From positions 30,394,927 through 30,458,926 of the forward strand of contig NC_092649.1 in NCBI RefSeq assembly GCF_032118995.1: 64,000 bases of DNA. The letters are read 5' to 3'. This document shows positions 11,143 to 29,874 of this stretch, one piece after another (positions within the stretch are counted from its first letter, which is position 1; the number at the start of each line of letters is the position of its first letter). Made by a program: the position numbers and the translations under genes. This DNA is from Asterias amurensis (taxonomy: Eukaryota; Echinodermata; Asteroidea; Forcipulatida; Asteriidae). Below the pieces are notes generated by a model. That model saw only the letters and a list, made by a program, of their open reading frames with translations, was not told the origin of the DNA and did not search any database.

Positions 11143-13328
11143 GGTTTGGTTTAGTTTTTCTATAAAGTTGTGCAAGGCATATATATTTCTATTGTATAAT
11201 ATTAATATCAAAGTTTAAGTGGAATTTTATTTGGATTATATGGTTTCTATGATAATGAAGTTAATATTGATTGATGGATGTTTCTTATAATCAATTCTGT
11301 ACTAAGTTTTGTCGTGTACCGATAAAAAGTGAGTGGCAGTTGTTTTGATCCAGTTCACCTGGTATCCTCTCCTAATCCCAACTTGGGTATGTAGAGTTTA
11401 TGTTTACCAGTTAATAAATTATTCAGTTGATGCAACAACTTGAGGTTGGCCGAAGCCACAATCACTTTGGTAACTGTCCATGTGAAACTTTGGTAATATT
11501 ATAGAATACACATTAGCCTTTCATGGCGGTAGTGGTTATTTCCAGTTTTAACTTCAGAAGAAAAGTCAACTGCCTTACCTATCCTCCCAGTAACTCAATT
11601 ATTATTAATATTTGAATTCCTAAGAACAAGTCATGCTTGGGTTGATCAAGAGAACATGTTTTAGAGACTTGATTTAATCCATTTGTAACCCGCTGGTAAT
11701 TTATGCCATTGTAAGTTAACAATGTTAAGGATAAACAAAGTTACCGGTACGACACAAAAAACAGCTGGTGTGAGTGCTGCATGAAGTGAAAGTCAATTGA
11801 AATCTATAATTTGATGGACAAAGCCCCTATAGCCTAAAGTATATAACATCAACCCGAGTTAAGTTACATTTTGTAAATCCATTTTGTATTCCTCTGTTAA
11901 TTTATGCCACAGTTTAAATGACCTTAGTTATAAAGTTGAACTTAAATGTATTTTCTGATGGACCGAGCCCCCCTATACCAACCAATAATCATGCCTGATT
12001 TGAGGTAAATAACCATAGATCTCTCATTGCATTTCAACAAGGGTGTAAATTTGCAATCCTGTGATAAAGGATAACCCCCTCTTGTGACAATTTGTGGCCA
12101 GTTTAGAATCTGTAATTATCTCTAAGTAAAATACTCCAAGTTGGAGGCGCTTGTTTTGAAACTCAAGAGGAATTCACTTGCCATTTTTTAAATGTTTTGT
12201 TTGTTTGTTTGTTCTTCAAGTAAACAATCCCCAATCTCAGAGTATATGGTCTGTGTTGTGAAACTCAATGTGTGGTGACCTGTGTAGGTACCTACACAAT
12301 AATCTTATCAAAATAGCGACACTTTACTTTTTATCAATTGTTTGAGCAATTCAAAAGTTGACGAATGTGTAACCAACAACAACAAATGTTTGATTGTATT
12401 ACTTGGAAGTAGGCCCTTACAGAAGATTAGCAAGAGGCTGGTTGAATTAATGATAAAACCCTGAAACTCAAAAGGTCCACTTTGTGAAAAATTGATACGT
12501 TTTAATAATATTTACAAGAAGTTCAAATGTTGTAATAGTTTACAAACATCAAGTCCAAGTCCAGATGACCGCGTCTAATTTTTGGTCATTGCCGATCTTG
12601 AGTCAAGTTGGAGCCTGTGACCGAATTATCAAAAATGCTTTTGTCTGCATACAGTAAGTATTCCAGACCTTTGCTGTTGTTTGAGTAATGCGTTATTAAT
12701 ATATGTCTGTTTTGTATGAGGAATTCAAAAGCATGTGCCATATATACAGCCTCAGTTTATGAAATTTTATACCTTGCTTTGAAACCTCTTATTTAACTAA
12801 ACATTATAACTATTTTGTACTTTCAGTTTGCTGAAATTGTTGTTGCTTTTTGCAAGTAAAAACCACAAACACTTCCTGATGACATGTTTTTAAGAAGTGA
12901 CTAACATTTTATTTACAAAGGTGCACATTTGTGCTAACCTCATGACGCAAACTATAATTTGCTTATTTTGGTGTTTTGCTGTGACTGTTTATTTTCAAGA
13001 TCACCACTGACCAACATTTCCTGGAAACTATTTATTTAAAAACTAGGTAATAGCCTTGCCAGACTGGATTCAATATTGTGATTTAATTGATTTTCATTAA
13101 ATAGAGTTGGTGTAAAATCTCATATTAGAGCCAGCATAGACCGAGTTCAAACTCAACTTCATTCCACATCTCAAAGTTCACTTTTTAAGAACCATAGAGG
13201 AAGACAATTTCTTTCAATGGATGCTTCAACACTAATCGACCAATAAAGACAACAGTATTGCACAAAGACTTCTAAGGTCATTGGTGCAGTTATGGATTTT
13301 AGAAGATTGGTTTTGCGTATTTGGAGTT

Positions 13329-13437
13329 CCTGGGGTGGATTTCAGAAAGAGTTAAGACTTGTCTTATCTTGAGGAGTAACTTTAGGAGTAGCCTTGCCTC
13401 CTAAGTTAGGACTATCTTTGTGAAATCAAGCCCTGGT
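13329..13437. mobile_element. Short foldback MITE
   Basis: Begins CTGGGGTGGATTTCAGAAAG and ends CTTTGTGAAATCAAGCCCTGG, imperfect reverse complements. Inner CTTAGGAGTA/TCCTAAGTTAGGAC blocks also pair. A TCCTAAGTTAGGACG fragment of the same kind lies near 62545-62570. Confidence 0.6.
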
Positions 13438-13857
13438 CTGGATCAGGACTGGTCTCCAAAGTGTTTTTACATTGCGGATATGAAATTGCAATTAACGAGC
13501 TTATACCACTGAGCTAATGATTTGTGATTTGGTGCAGAGTTTGGCAGGGCATACCCACTGTCTGTGTGCTCATTTAGCAGCTATGTGAAATCTGTCACAA
13601 TGTACAATGAGTCAGTGAAAAAAAGGAGAGCGGACAGTCACTGTGCAAAGTAATGGACCTTCCACTAGTGGCGGAACCAATTATATTATACTGCACTTGA
13701 AGCATCCTACAGGAAATTACATTAGGAAAGAATGGGCAGTACCTAAGAGGAAACCGATAATAATCCTTTATTGGTGGGTGGTTGTGCTGTGTTTGGTATT
13801 TATCTCAAAATGCACAATATACGGATGTGTATCCCTTGTATTGCAACTCAAACCTGA

Positions 13858-14025
13858 GCCCAATTTCATAGAATTGCCCCATAAGCAAAAAACAGTTTGC
13901 TGCTAAGTGAACATGAGCAGGATACCATCACAAACTGTACATATGTGACATGGTATTTTGGTTGGTAAGCATACTTTGTTGTACTTTTGCTTTGTTGTGT
14001 CAAGCAGAACTAACTCAGCTGAAGT
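13858..14025. mobile_element. MITE, GGGCCCAATTTCAT family
   Basis: Opens GAGCCCAATTTCATAGAATTG, then ATAAGCAAAAAACAG, GAGCAGGATACCATCAC and TTGGTAAGCATACTTTGTTG in the family order. Right end decayed. Confidence 0.6.
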
Positions 14026-14099
14026 AGCTAGTTGCAAAAAAAGCTCAGAACAAAACAATACCCAAAACAGCTCTATTGGTCCTTTCCCTGTAGGTAGTT

Positions 14100-14370
14100 A
14101 GGCTCCATAAAGGGCGATAATCAATTGGGCCCTGCCCTTATAAGGCAACTGGGCTATACCTGCCCTATAATAAATTTGGCCATGCCCTATATTGGCAGTT
14201 GGGTTCCCTGCACTATAATCAATTGGGCTCAGCCCTGTTAGCAATTGGGCACAAGCCCTGTTGGAAATTGGGCTCCCTGCACTATAATCAATTGGCGAAA
14301 GCCCTGTTGGAAATTGGGCTCCCTGCACTATAATCAGTTGGGCCCTGCCCGATCATCAATTGGGCTCATA
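14100..14370. repeat. Degenerate tandem repeat, ~22-bp unit
   Basis: About eleven units built around AATTGGGCTCCCTGC followed by ACTATAATC, with GCCCTGTTGGAAATTGGGC variants. Higher-order 44-66-bp periodicity appears where two variants alternate (14200-14345). An open frame on the minus strand is a product of the repeat. Confidence 0.8.
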
Positions 14371-15203
14371 TTCTTCCTGTAGGGCCTACCTATCAGTTTC
14401 TTTCTGCTAATTAGATACAATCCTATCTAAACACGCTGATTAGGATTTTGGTTAATTTCCTTTTACCAAGAGTTATCCATCAAAAATGTCAAGTAGTTTT
14501 ATTTAGTTCAAGCTACAGTCATATTTACATGTAAGGTGTCATTTTAGAACCATTTTCCAGCTTTGATACTCAAAGGTATTATATGCTTTAGCAATTCTAT
14601 TTGAAAAGTAATTTTTGATAACTGTTTTATTTCTAAGTGGTTATCTAAATATTTGTTTTGCATTGGGCAGATGTTTACGTCATTTCTTTATTTTGTTAAG
14701 CAACAGGCTTTAATATAATCAGTTATTAATATATACATTGTAAATGTGCTATCCATTTTGCCTGCATTAAATTTCATTTTACAGTTATGAATAATATTTA
14801 CTACAAGTTTGACATCAAACATATTCCAAAAAATGGAATACTTGATATCAACCACAAATAACTTTAATCAAACATTAAATTATTAGCAATATTTACAAGT
14901 GTGGAACTGTATTGACCTCCAAATTGCAAACAAAAGACCTTAAGTAACTACTCGTAGACTTGTAAAGGCCTTTACAAATTTGTTACAAATAAGTTCTAAA
15001 TAGGTTTTTATAATTACATTGGTGTTTGTGTCACTCCTTTTCTTCAAGAAAGATTTACTGGAAACTTTTTTAATTTGAATTTAATGTGGTGGGGAAAATA
15101 TTAAAATATTAAAATTTATTATTATTTTAATGAAACATTGAGAGTAATAAATTAATTCCTTTGTTGAAGGTTGGCAAGTGCATGTAATGTTGTTGGTGAG
15201 ACA

Positions 15204-15594
15204 TTAAAGGCAGTGGACACTATTGGTAATTGTCAAAGAATAGCCTTCACGGTTGGTGTATCTCAACAGATGCATAAAATAACAAAACCTGTGAAAATTT
15301 GAGCTCAATCGGTCATCGAATTTGCGAGATGATAACGAAAGAAAAAAACACCCTTGTCACATGAAGTTGTGTGCGTTTAGACGGTTGATTTTGAGACTTC
15401 AAGTTCTAAATCTGAGGTCTCGAAATCAAATTCGTGGAAAATTACTTCTTTCTCGAAAACAATGGAACTTCAGAGGTAGCCGTTTCTCACAATGTATTAT
15501 ACTATCAACCTCTCCCCATTACTCGTAATCAAGAAAGGTTTTATGATGATAATTATTTTGAGTAAAAATTACCAATAGTGTCCACTGCCTTTAA
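15204..15594. mobile_element. TTAA-flanked MITE (AGGCAGTGGACAC family), best copy
   Basis: Flanked by TTAA at 15204-15207 and 15591-15594; termini AGGCAGTGGACACTATTGGT and its reverse complement are almost perfect. Interior has GTGAAAATTTGAGCTCAATC, CACCCTTGTCACATGAAGTT and CTCGAAATCAAATTCGTGG. Other copies: 23500-23909, 23964-24342, 34596-34926, 37850-38183, 53620-53943, and a split one at 60118-61173. No transposase. Confidence 0.9.
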
Positions 15595-15744
15595 GTCTAG
15601 TGTACAGTTTAGAAATGTATATTAACAAAAAACAGTTAAGAAATAAATTATTTACAGAGGATAAAGTTTATCATGGGTTATTCTCTTTTATTTCATTGTC
15701 CATGCAGAATATTTGTTTTGATGGTAATCCAAGCATAACACCTC

Positions 15745-15880
15745 ACAACTACCTGGTCCCAATTTCATCTATAAGCATACAAACTTGCTAAGTACGGAAA
15801 AATATTGCTTAACAGAAACTGGTTACCTGCTGTCAAGATTCCCTAAAGTGAACATTGTTGCAACTGGTGTCCCACTCATT
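15745..15880. mobile_element. MITE fragment, GGGCCCAATTTCAT family, variant
   Basis: GGTCCCAATTTCATCTATAA followed by GCATACAAACTTGC, GAACATTGTTGCAACTGGTG and CCACTCATTATTTGCTTAG. Same subfamily as the interrupted copy at 32905-33425. Confidence 0.55.
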
Positions 15881-17746
15881 ATTTGCTTAGAAAAGACATT
15901 TGCTCAGCAGTATTTTCTGCAAATATTGTAATATTGAGTGTTGTGGTAGGGCGGACAAGTGAATTGAACTTGGGTTTTGGTATTGATCAGTGGGTTCGAT
16001 TCATGGCATTTGTGTTTTTATGTTTGTTTGTTTGTTTGTTGGGATGTTTATTTGTTTGTTGTTTAGGTGATCTTCCTGTCTAGGGAACTCAGCAAACTCC
16101 CACAAGGGGAACAGCCAATCTCTCTCATACAAACATTGGTTTAACGTCTATCATTGTTATTGAGCAAGAGGCTTGATTTTAATTGCTTTGTTAAGCTGTA
16201 GGACCAATACATGCATTTAAAAGAACCCAGTCCATTTATCATCAAGGGAGGGGTCTACTCCAGTCTAGGCCGTTTGCAGATAGCACCACATCACGTTACA
16301 AATCAATTACAAGGTGCTATTTATAAATGGGTATCATCATTCAAACAGCTCTGTGCACCTGTTGAATTAATACTGACTGCTTTGGCACACATTGGATATT
16401 CTGAAGTGTAATTAAGAACTGCAAATTATTATTCACTATTAAAATGGACGATCATATTGTGATTGCCTAATGGCATACATCATTATTCCACTTAACCAGT
16501 TGAAACAACTGTCATTTAAAAAACAAAGGTCTCTCCATGACTAAGACATCTTCAATTTACGGAAACTTTCAACGCACAATACGAAGTTCGCAAAGCCTTT
16601 TTCCTGCCATGGGTGCATAACATAGCACATGGTCACTACACAAGCTAAGTCTGCAATGTTTATCAAGCGCTGTGCAATGGTTTATTATATAATCAAAATC
16701 AGGAGTTTCCGATAGTTACTGGTAATCAAAACTTACAAGAGTTGACTGATGCAAAAGCTTACCAAATGGTCAGAAATATTGACTGTCTGGCACCACATTT
16801 GTAGAGTTGTCACAACAAACTGCACTAGTTTGTTAATTCTGTAAATAACTTGTTCTTATACTTGTTATATTGCATGGAATTGTATATTGTAGTTAGTAAC
16901 AGAGTCAAAAAAGCCATATCATCTGTCAGGGATGGTGTGACAGTGATTTCAAACTTCTATTGTAAAAGCAAGAACAAATAACATGTATTTTTATTTGTTT
17001 TCTTTTTAACACAGATGTGTTAAAAAACATTTCTGTCTGAAAGCTCATTGATAAAATGTGGCAAATGTTTTTAATAATTTTTCTCACAGGTTGATTTGAT
17101 TTTATGGCATCAGTACAGGATGGGAATAAAATACCTCTCCCCAAAATAAATTTTTCACACAAGTTGAGCATAAATAAAGCTCTCGCAATCTTAAAACACT
17201 CTCGCAATCTTAATGCGTGTTAGACTTCAAACTTTTGAAGTTTGAATTGGAAAAAGACAAACGCAAGCAACACACTGCCCGATATTCCTTTTAAGTTGGA
17301 TAAACATGCAGCGCTCCGTAATATACCAACAACATAACAATAATAATACCAAAACTTATAGCGCCGTGCCCGAGGGCGCTGAACACAGCAATATGGACAA
17401 ATTAAAATCCACAATTATAACAACAAAGGCTCCTTGCTAAAACCAGGCACTACCTAGTTCAACGCAAGAAGCTGCTTTCAAATGATTTCACAGGGCCGAT
17501 AAAGTCAACATTTTACAACAAAATAGAACGATTAATAAGGTATCACATCACATTGAATAAAACGGATCATTGGTTTTCAATTTTAATGGCATACACAATT
17601 TATGTTTAACAGCCTGAATTTGCAAGATGGCATAATATATAAGTTACAAATTGCTTATTGAGTCCTTTCTTGCACATTATTCAATAAATGCTCAATAAAA
17701 GAAAATAGGAAGGATTCAAAATAAACTCTTGGTTATATGTACAAAC

Positions 17747-17752
17747 TTTATT
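17747..17752 (-). terminator. Poly(A) signal of the diverged Rho gene
   Basis: AATAAA on the minus strand about 1.36 kb past the stop at 19114, in an AATAAAGTTTGT context. The 3' UTR would then run 19113 to about 17730. The sister gene has a comparable AATAAA at 29869-29874. Confidence 0.5.
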
Positions 17753-18567
17753 ACAAGTTGTTTAAATATTTACATACAGATAATACATTATTGCATAGAT
17801 TGGTGACTTGTTATAAAGAATACATGTCATTATAAATGCATCAGCAATTAATTTAAAATTGTATATAAATTAGGAATACTGAAACGTTTAGCATGAATGT
17901 TAGCAGTTATCTTAAATGTCCGATACAATCTGTTATGGCTGTTTAAAACAAAAATAGTAGTATTGTGATGTGTATCATATTGAGAGAAAACAATTCACGA
18001 GTGATAATTATAATTATTACTTCAAACAAACTGGATGGATATTGAGGGAAATGGGAAAACCCCTTTCAGACCATGACACATTCTAGCAGAGTTAACCAAA
18101 TTTAGTAATTGCAAAGTAATTGTACTCAATTTCCATACTCAACTGTAAAATACTCGTATTTGAAGTCACAGATACGATACTCAATTAAAGGTTCTCACCA
18201 AAGAGTCTTTGATGCATCAACCAATAAATGAGTTTTAGAACTCATAATTGCACTTGTACTTAGAGACCCTATTACTTTGTACTCAGCTAAGTACTCCGAT
18301 ATCAGAGTACTTGGTACTAAAAACTCAGACTCGATGTCCAATTTTCTCAAAGTCACTTTCCCAAGTACTTGTACTTAAGTACTACTCAGATACCTGTGTA
18401 CTCGGCCATTCTTAGAACAAGGCTTAAAAAGCACTTGACTACAATACTGAACGCTATTCTCACCTCAATGTTGAATGATGAAAATGTTTTGGAAAGACAC
18501 AAATTTGTAATAATTGCGGTACATTGCAAGTGTGTGTCTCACTGTAATAGGAAAATATTCCTTTATA

Positions 18568-18975
18568 TTAAAGATGCTATGTTAAATTTTTGGCCGATTT
18601 GACCCCAAAATTTTGATTTAAGATTTAATAGGTATTTTCATGGGGGTCAAAAAAGTTGTAAGCTTTCATTTGAGCCATTGCTTGAAAAAGTCTGAAAATT
18701 ATTAGTAGCGGTGAAATAAAGTGCTCAAAATACGCTTTTGTCAGGATCCCGACAATTTATCACGTGACCAATTCTTATGTGTTTACTAAGAAATGTTTTA
18801 AATTTTTTTCATGGTTCGTGATCATTAAAAGTAAAAGTTAAACTTTTTCGTTAGAGTGGGTGGTACTCTTTGAAATACCATTGACTAGAGTGGGTGATAC
18901 TCTTTGAAATACCATTGACTCATAAGAAATTATTTTTTAATGTTTGGGGCCAAAAATCTGACATAGCATCTTTAA
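18568..18975. mobile_element. TTAA-flanked MITE (AGATGCTATG family)
   Basis: TTAA at 18568-18571 and 18972-18975; termini AGATGCTATGTTAAATTTTT and CCAAAAATCTGACATAGCAT pair in reverse. Inside lies a 35-bp direct duplication (18853-18921) with GGTACTCTTTGAAATACCA. Located in the 3' UTR region of the diverged Rho gene. Confidence 0.8.
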
Positions 18976-19113
18976 TGATTTGTCATGTTTAATTGGCAGT
19001 TGAGGCAGAATAGAATAACTAATGTTAAATTATTCATTGTCACTAATGTGAGTAAGCCCTGCTGAAACAGCGCCCTCACAGGTGGAAAATAATTCATTGT
19101 CTCTGCTCTGCAT

Positions 19114-24968
<5,855 letters not shown>

Positions 24969-25597
24969 TTAAGGTTTGTGATTTGATTTAAAATAAACTT
25001 AAACGGTAGGCCTAACTAATTTATTTAATTTTACTTGTTTAATGTTAATTACATTAATTACATTAACTTAACAAGTTAAACACTAATACAGTAGTGATTA
25101 AACAATTAGAGATCACATGAAAAGTCAAAAACTCAGAGAAGATTCAAGTTATACACAGTAAGAATAGTTCAGTTATCTGATAAAACGTTAACTTTTAAAA
25201 ACCTATACTCAATAAAACACATTCACAATGAAACAAAAATATAGAGCAAGGAGATCTCACAATAAAAAGTCACACATTAAAATCATAGTTAATTTTCTGA
25301 TAAAATGATACAGTTAATTTTGTTAATGACAGTGGATAGGAACATTGTTTAATCTGTTGATAAAGAAAAGAGACATGCAAATAAAAAATACACATTATTA
25401 TAGTCATTAAAACAACATATCAAACACAGAGTTAATATTTCTGACAACAATATTAAAAATACAACAATCAATGGCACCATTGGGGGTTCATAATAAACAA
25501 GAGAGATGACAAGAAAAATGTGACAAAATAGAATAAGATGTTCCAAACAGCTTAGCAAACAATATAGCATGTTATAAATGCAAACAATACAATATTT

Positions 25598-25715
25598 CAT
25601 GGCCTGACATTTCGACCTAGCTATCACTTTGCAGAGTCTTTCTCGAAGGCTAAAATGACAATTCACAACACACACAATTGCCATTTATAGCCTTCGAGAA
25701 AACTCTGCTTGGGTC
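25598..25715. repeat. Foldback with GGCCTGACRTTTCGACC ends
   Basis: Left GGCCTGACATTTCGACCTAG with CAGAGTCTTTCTCGAAGGC, right CCTTCGAGAAAACTCTGC with GGGTCGAAACGTAAGGCC in reverse. Relatives: fragment near 58668-58705 (GGCCTGACGTTTCAACCC) and a weaker one near 52940. Confidence 0.65.
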
Positions 25716-26063
25716 GAAACGTAAGGCCAAATTTCTTCCTTTTTTACGATAGAAAGTCACAAATTTAAGAATAGCCTCAGGTTTTATAAACACAAGTGTG
25801 AAATAAATGTTCAAGACATTTATTAAAGGCATAGTTTGCGAGTACATATCAATTACATTTCATACCTCCACACAAAAAGCACATGTCACTGTCGGGCCAC
25901 ATGTGTCAAGCACATGTCGTCTGGTTTATAAAATTTGGTTTAATTGGTTGGTAATTTCAGAATTGTACTAGAAATGACAATATTCCAACCACAGTAATTA
26001 TAAATTGACAGCATTAATTCAGGCATATGAATTGAACCACAAGAGTTTTATGACTTAACTTAC

Positions 26064-26150
26064 CTCGTAAAATGGTGAAGAAAATGAGTCTAATGTAAAC
26101 CTCGCTGCCACCACACAAGCAACCACACGCCCACAGTTCAATTGCAATGA
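26064..26150 (-). other. Predicted 5' non-coding exon, diverged Rho gene
   Basis: A strong donor (ACGAG/GTAAGT) ends at 26064 on the minus strand, about 1.2 kb upstream of the acceptor at 24858. It begins some 30 bp after the TATA box at 26176-26181. No ATG-initiated ORF is needed, as translation starts at 24812. Exact start unknown. Confidence 0.55.
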
Positions 26151-26175
26151 ACAAGTGTGTGCACAACTTCGCCTC

Positions 26176-26208
26176 TTTATACCACTCAGCGGACTGTGCT
26201 AAAAATAG
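26176..26208 (-). promoter_or_regulatory. Core promoter: TATA box plus MEF2-type site
   Basis: Minus strand TATAAA at 26181-26176 and, 17 bp upstream, CTATTTTTAG (26208-26199), a perfect match to the MEF2 consensus YTAWWWWTAR. A bZIP-like near-palindrome TGATGACGTGTCATCA lies further upstream at 26247-26262. The same TATA plus MEF2 arrangement is seen at 37416-37449. Confidence 0.6.
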
Positions 26209-28239
26209 ACTGGAACTCCTGGCGACGATTGCATATGCACGTTGACTGATGACGTGTCATCATTTAAATTAGCATATTACTGAATGATACGCCCACTGCT
26301 GAAGTATAAAAGAGACACTTTCTTTTTTTCGGTTGCTATTGTTGTAAATAGTCGTTCCTTACTGGAATAATTTGTGGTTTTCTAGAGCTATTGTGTTGGT
26401 TTATATTAATTGTTTGTTTTGTTGTGGGTTTGTTTAATCATGGAGGCCTATATTGCCTTCTGATAATTTGTAGAACAAGTTTTAGAAAGAACTCATATCC
26501 TGAGTGACTATGGACCTAATTAATATTGGGAAATAATCAAACAATCCCAACATGACTGTATAACACAGAAGTACATGGCATATATTGGGGGGGGGGCCGT
26601 ATGAAATGGTGACTTTTGAGATGAAAGGGTTAAATTGTATAACCTAAAACCAGAGTTTTTTAATTGTTCCCCCCATTTACAGAGAGACGACAATGTTTTT
26701 GTTATACCAAATAATAGTTTATATGGCATAATTAATAAGCGCTGAAAATGGAAAAAGAAAAATTGTTCAAAAGTGCCCCTAGCAAAATGGTAAACCCCTT
26801 ACCCTAGTTTCAGCGCTGACCAGACCCCGTACCCTAATAATTCCTCTTAAAGAATTCCGAGACCCACACAATATAGCCACAAGGAGTTGGGGGGGGGTAT
26901 CTTGTGTACACCATGCTACAAATCCAGCACCAGATCTCACCATCATCAAGCAATTGTCTAAAGATGCACCCATAACTTGGTTATTTCTTAATTCTAGATT
27001 TTATATATTTATTTCATATGTATTATTTGATTTACAACCATCTTCTTTTCCATGGCAACTAAATAGGGTCATCGATACAAGCCCTATGTTTCCAGATGGT
27101 CCTCCGCGCTCAACATGTGTTCAAAGCCACTGTTTTGCGACTTGCTGTGAATACTTGAGTGGAATTAATAAACAAATAAACAAATAAACAATCAATCAAA
27201 CAAACAAAATACCACAATGATTTACAAATTTGGCAAGTTGTTTGAATTCAGCAGGGAGGGGGCCGGGTAGACTTGATGACAAGTCGTTAAGCGCTGCCTA
27301 GCCGTTACAAACACACATTATGCCATTCATGCAACAGTCACAGTGCGATTATAGGTAGCGCGTGCAGCTCCACTGAATCACACACATACTGGGATCGTGG
27401 ATGTGTGTACCGTCCCCTTAACTACACCACGCTTAACAATTACCAACTTGATTTCAACACTGGGGGGGGGGGCAGCCATATTTTTCTGAACTTTTCAGAA
27501 TGTTCCTGCATCCTATATTCTATTTAATCATTGCCATGTAATAATCCGATCATTATAAAATAAGGGACTTTCCCATATTGTTTCCCCCAAGGGAAATTGG
27601 TAGAAATTAGTACCACCTTGGGCGGTCACCATTTGCAGTTGTTCTCAGCTGCGGTTTGTTTTAGAGATTTAGGCCAAATTAGTTTAGAGCTTGAAAAATA
27701 AGTGAAAAACTGTTTACCAAAGCTTACTAGTTTGTACCAGTATTGGTATGTCAAGAGAGATGGGGCCAATAGGGTGCTCCATAGACCCTAGCACAGTAGT
27801 TTAAAGCGCTAGTTTTAATTCTTAAAACATTTATTTATCTAAAGACAATGTATTTTAAGTATGTTAAGTTTTGTACTAGTGAAGAACTTTTAAAGATAGA
27901 TGTCGTTAGAATTTTAGGATTGGTGTTGATTGTATACTTAAAACCAAAATGTATTTATTTACCCAGCACAAAAAGTTACCAATAACAGGATAAGGATAAT
28001 AATAACAACTGAAGAGTCAGTCTTGAAACTTGAGATAGTGGTGCTTGATTGATGTGTAGAGGGAGATTGTTCTGTAAATGAGGTGCAGCAAACTGAAAAC
28101 TACGTTGACCATACGCTTTGGTGGCAACATTAGGGACAACAAGGGTTTCTTTGTAAGCAGAACAGAGGTTTCTAGAAGGAGTGTATGGAGTCAGGCCTGT
28201 GATGAATGAATCACCAAGAAAAGTCCTTTAAAATGTTCG

Positions 28240-28395
28240 CGGAAAAACCTGATGAAAAGAAAGACCATGCAATCAATTACAGGGCTGCAAACCCAATACA
28301 ATTCACATACAAGACTCTGGGTCCAAGGTGGGATTTAAAGCCGGGTCCACCAAGGTGAAAAAGCAGGGAAAGAAACCATTGAGCCAACCTGATCC
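28240..28395 (-). mobile_element. SINE, second family, minus orientation
   Basis: Reverse complement has GGTTGGCTCAATGGTTTCTT (A-box-like) and a B-box-like region GGACCCGGCTTTAAATCCC, with the body GGGTTTGCAGCCCTGTAATT. Order as at 10690-10925. Confidence 0.5.
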
Positions 28396-28722
28396 CCATC
28401 AGGTCCAAGTCCTAGCAAAAGGTACACAAGTTTCTTGACAAAACTAATAAGGGTATCTCTTAAACAATGGAAGGTCAAAGAAAAGACATTCACACACATA
28501 TTGGTCCCTGTTGCAATAACCAGGTAGGATACTTCACAGAGGTAACAAAGATGATTGCCTCCATGCCCCCTGGCCATTCTCTTCGTGACCTTGTAAACTA
28601 CAGTAGAAGGGTGCCCTTCACCAAGCAAAAATGCCTTGGTGCCCTTGCCCTTTCAAAAACGAGGCAAACGGAGCTAAATCAATGACTGATAATAAACCGG
28701 GCTGAAGTGAGGGCGATTGAAA

Positions 28723-28830
28723 ATAACTAACTCTTAAAGGGAGGGTATATGTTGGGTAATAACTAACTCTTAAAGGGAGGGTATATGTTGGGTAATAACT
28801 AACTCTTAAAGGGAGGGTATATGTTGGGTA
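28723..28830. repeat. 36-bp tandem repeat, 3 copies
   Basis: Unit begins ATAACTAACTCTTAAAGGGA and ends GGTATATGTTGGGTA; copies start at 28723, 28759 and 28795 and are nearly identical. Each contains TTAA-AGGGAGGGTATATG, like the left end of a TTAA MITE. Confidence 0.9.
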
Positions 28831-29868
28831 ACGACTCCATTTGGTAAAGAAGCCTACAGCAGCAATTGATAGAATTAAAGCATTGTGAACAAATATAACT
28901 TTGAAGTAATGTAGTTATGTAAAAAGATAACAGTTTCATGCCCCAACACTTCAAGCATTACCGCACAATGTTTCTCAGACTGTGTATTCCTATTAGGGAT
29001 TATTCTTCCTGCGTGGACTTACTCGTTCCAGAATTTTTTGGCTATATCTACAAAATGCGACCATTTGAAATTAAATTTTCAGATATTAGTTTTATTGTGT
29101 ATATCAACATTTATTAAGAATTAAAACAATAAACGGTTCAAAAAACCAAAGGTATATTTTGCCTTAAAGGAAATAAAGGACATTATTTGGGAAAGAAAGT
29201 TTTCCTATTTAAGAGCTCTATTTTTCTGGAAGCATCATTTGTAAAAGCCAAGTAATAATCCTGTGAAGATAAACATGGAATTGTCATCAAGTGCTAAGTT
29301 TCTTGAATTGCCTGACCATCGGATCAAATGCAACTTCATGATTGTAAAGATGTTGAATTGGAAGGACAACACTTGAACAAACTGTGCACAAAATCCATTC
29401 TTTTTCCATTTAAGAATAGCTTTACTTTACACTAACACACAAAACACATTCAATCTCTCTTTCTCAGTTGGTTTTATATGATAATTATGATAATAAGTGC
29501 GACTTAAAAAGCAGAATTATGGTATTTCAAATTAAAACAGAAATGACTATCTAAAGGGTTAACTTATAATGTTTTATACAATATTTGATGACAAAAACTG
29601 ACGAGTGCATATTGTACTTCAATCTATAGGAATATACAATTTGATTGTTAACATGTTCTCTAATCAATCATTTTACACACAGAAAAAGTTTGCTTGCATA
29701 ATTTTGATTTCAAAGGACTATGTACTTGTGTTTTACTTTGTTTCGTTCTCATTATTATTTGCCACACAAAAAATAGACTACTGGACAAGTAGACTGTCAG
29801 ATTAATTGAAACCCCGATGACTTTACCCAATACTTAAATTTGCAACAAAATGGTTAAGTAAATCAAGC

Positions 29869-29874
29869 TTTATT
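29869..29874 (-). terminator. Poly(A) signal of the canonical Rho gene
   Basis: AATAAA (in CATAAATAAAGC) on the minus strand, 1.9 kb after the stop at 31787. A run of T follows upstream in the transcript, so the 3' UTR is about 31786-29850. Confidence 0.5.

Larger units (their letters stand above)
11143..17740 (+). other. MON2 3' UTR and repeat-rich flank
   Basis: No coding exon recognised. AATAAA at 11413-11418 is the first plausible poly(A) signal after the MON2 stop, but several others follow. Contents: a small foldback at 13329-13437, MITE 13858-14025, a degenerate tandem repeat 14100-14370, MITE 15204-15594, MITE 15745-15880, (GTTT)n 16018-16150. The rest is AT-rich single-copy-like sequence. 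Confidence 0.6.
26210..29860. other. Intergenic stretch between the two Rho genes
   Basis: No exon recognised. Holds a G9 run near 26587, AAAC/AAAT-type simple repeat 27170-27210, a G9 run near 27463, a SINE at 28240-28395, and a 36-bp triplicate at 28723-28830. Several shorter AT-rich parts show no pattern. Confidence 0.6.

Noticed and set aside
14098-14328. 76-codon minus-strand frame
   Set aside because: Product of the degenerate 22-bp repeat.
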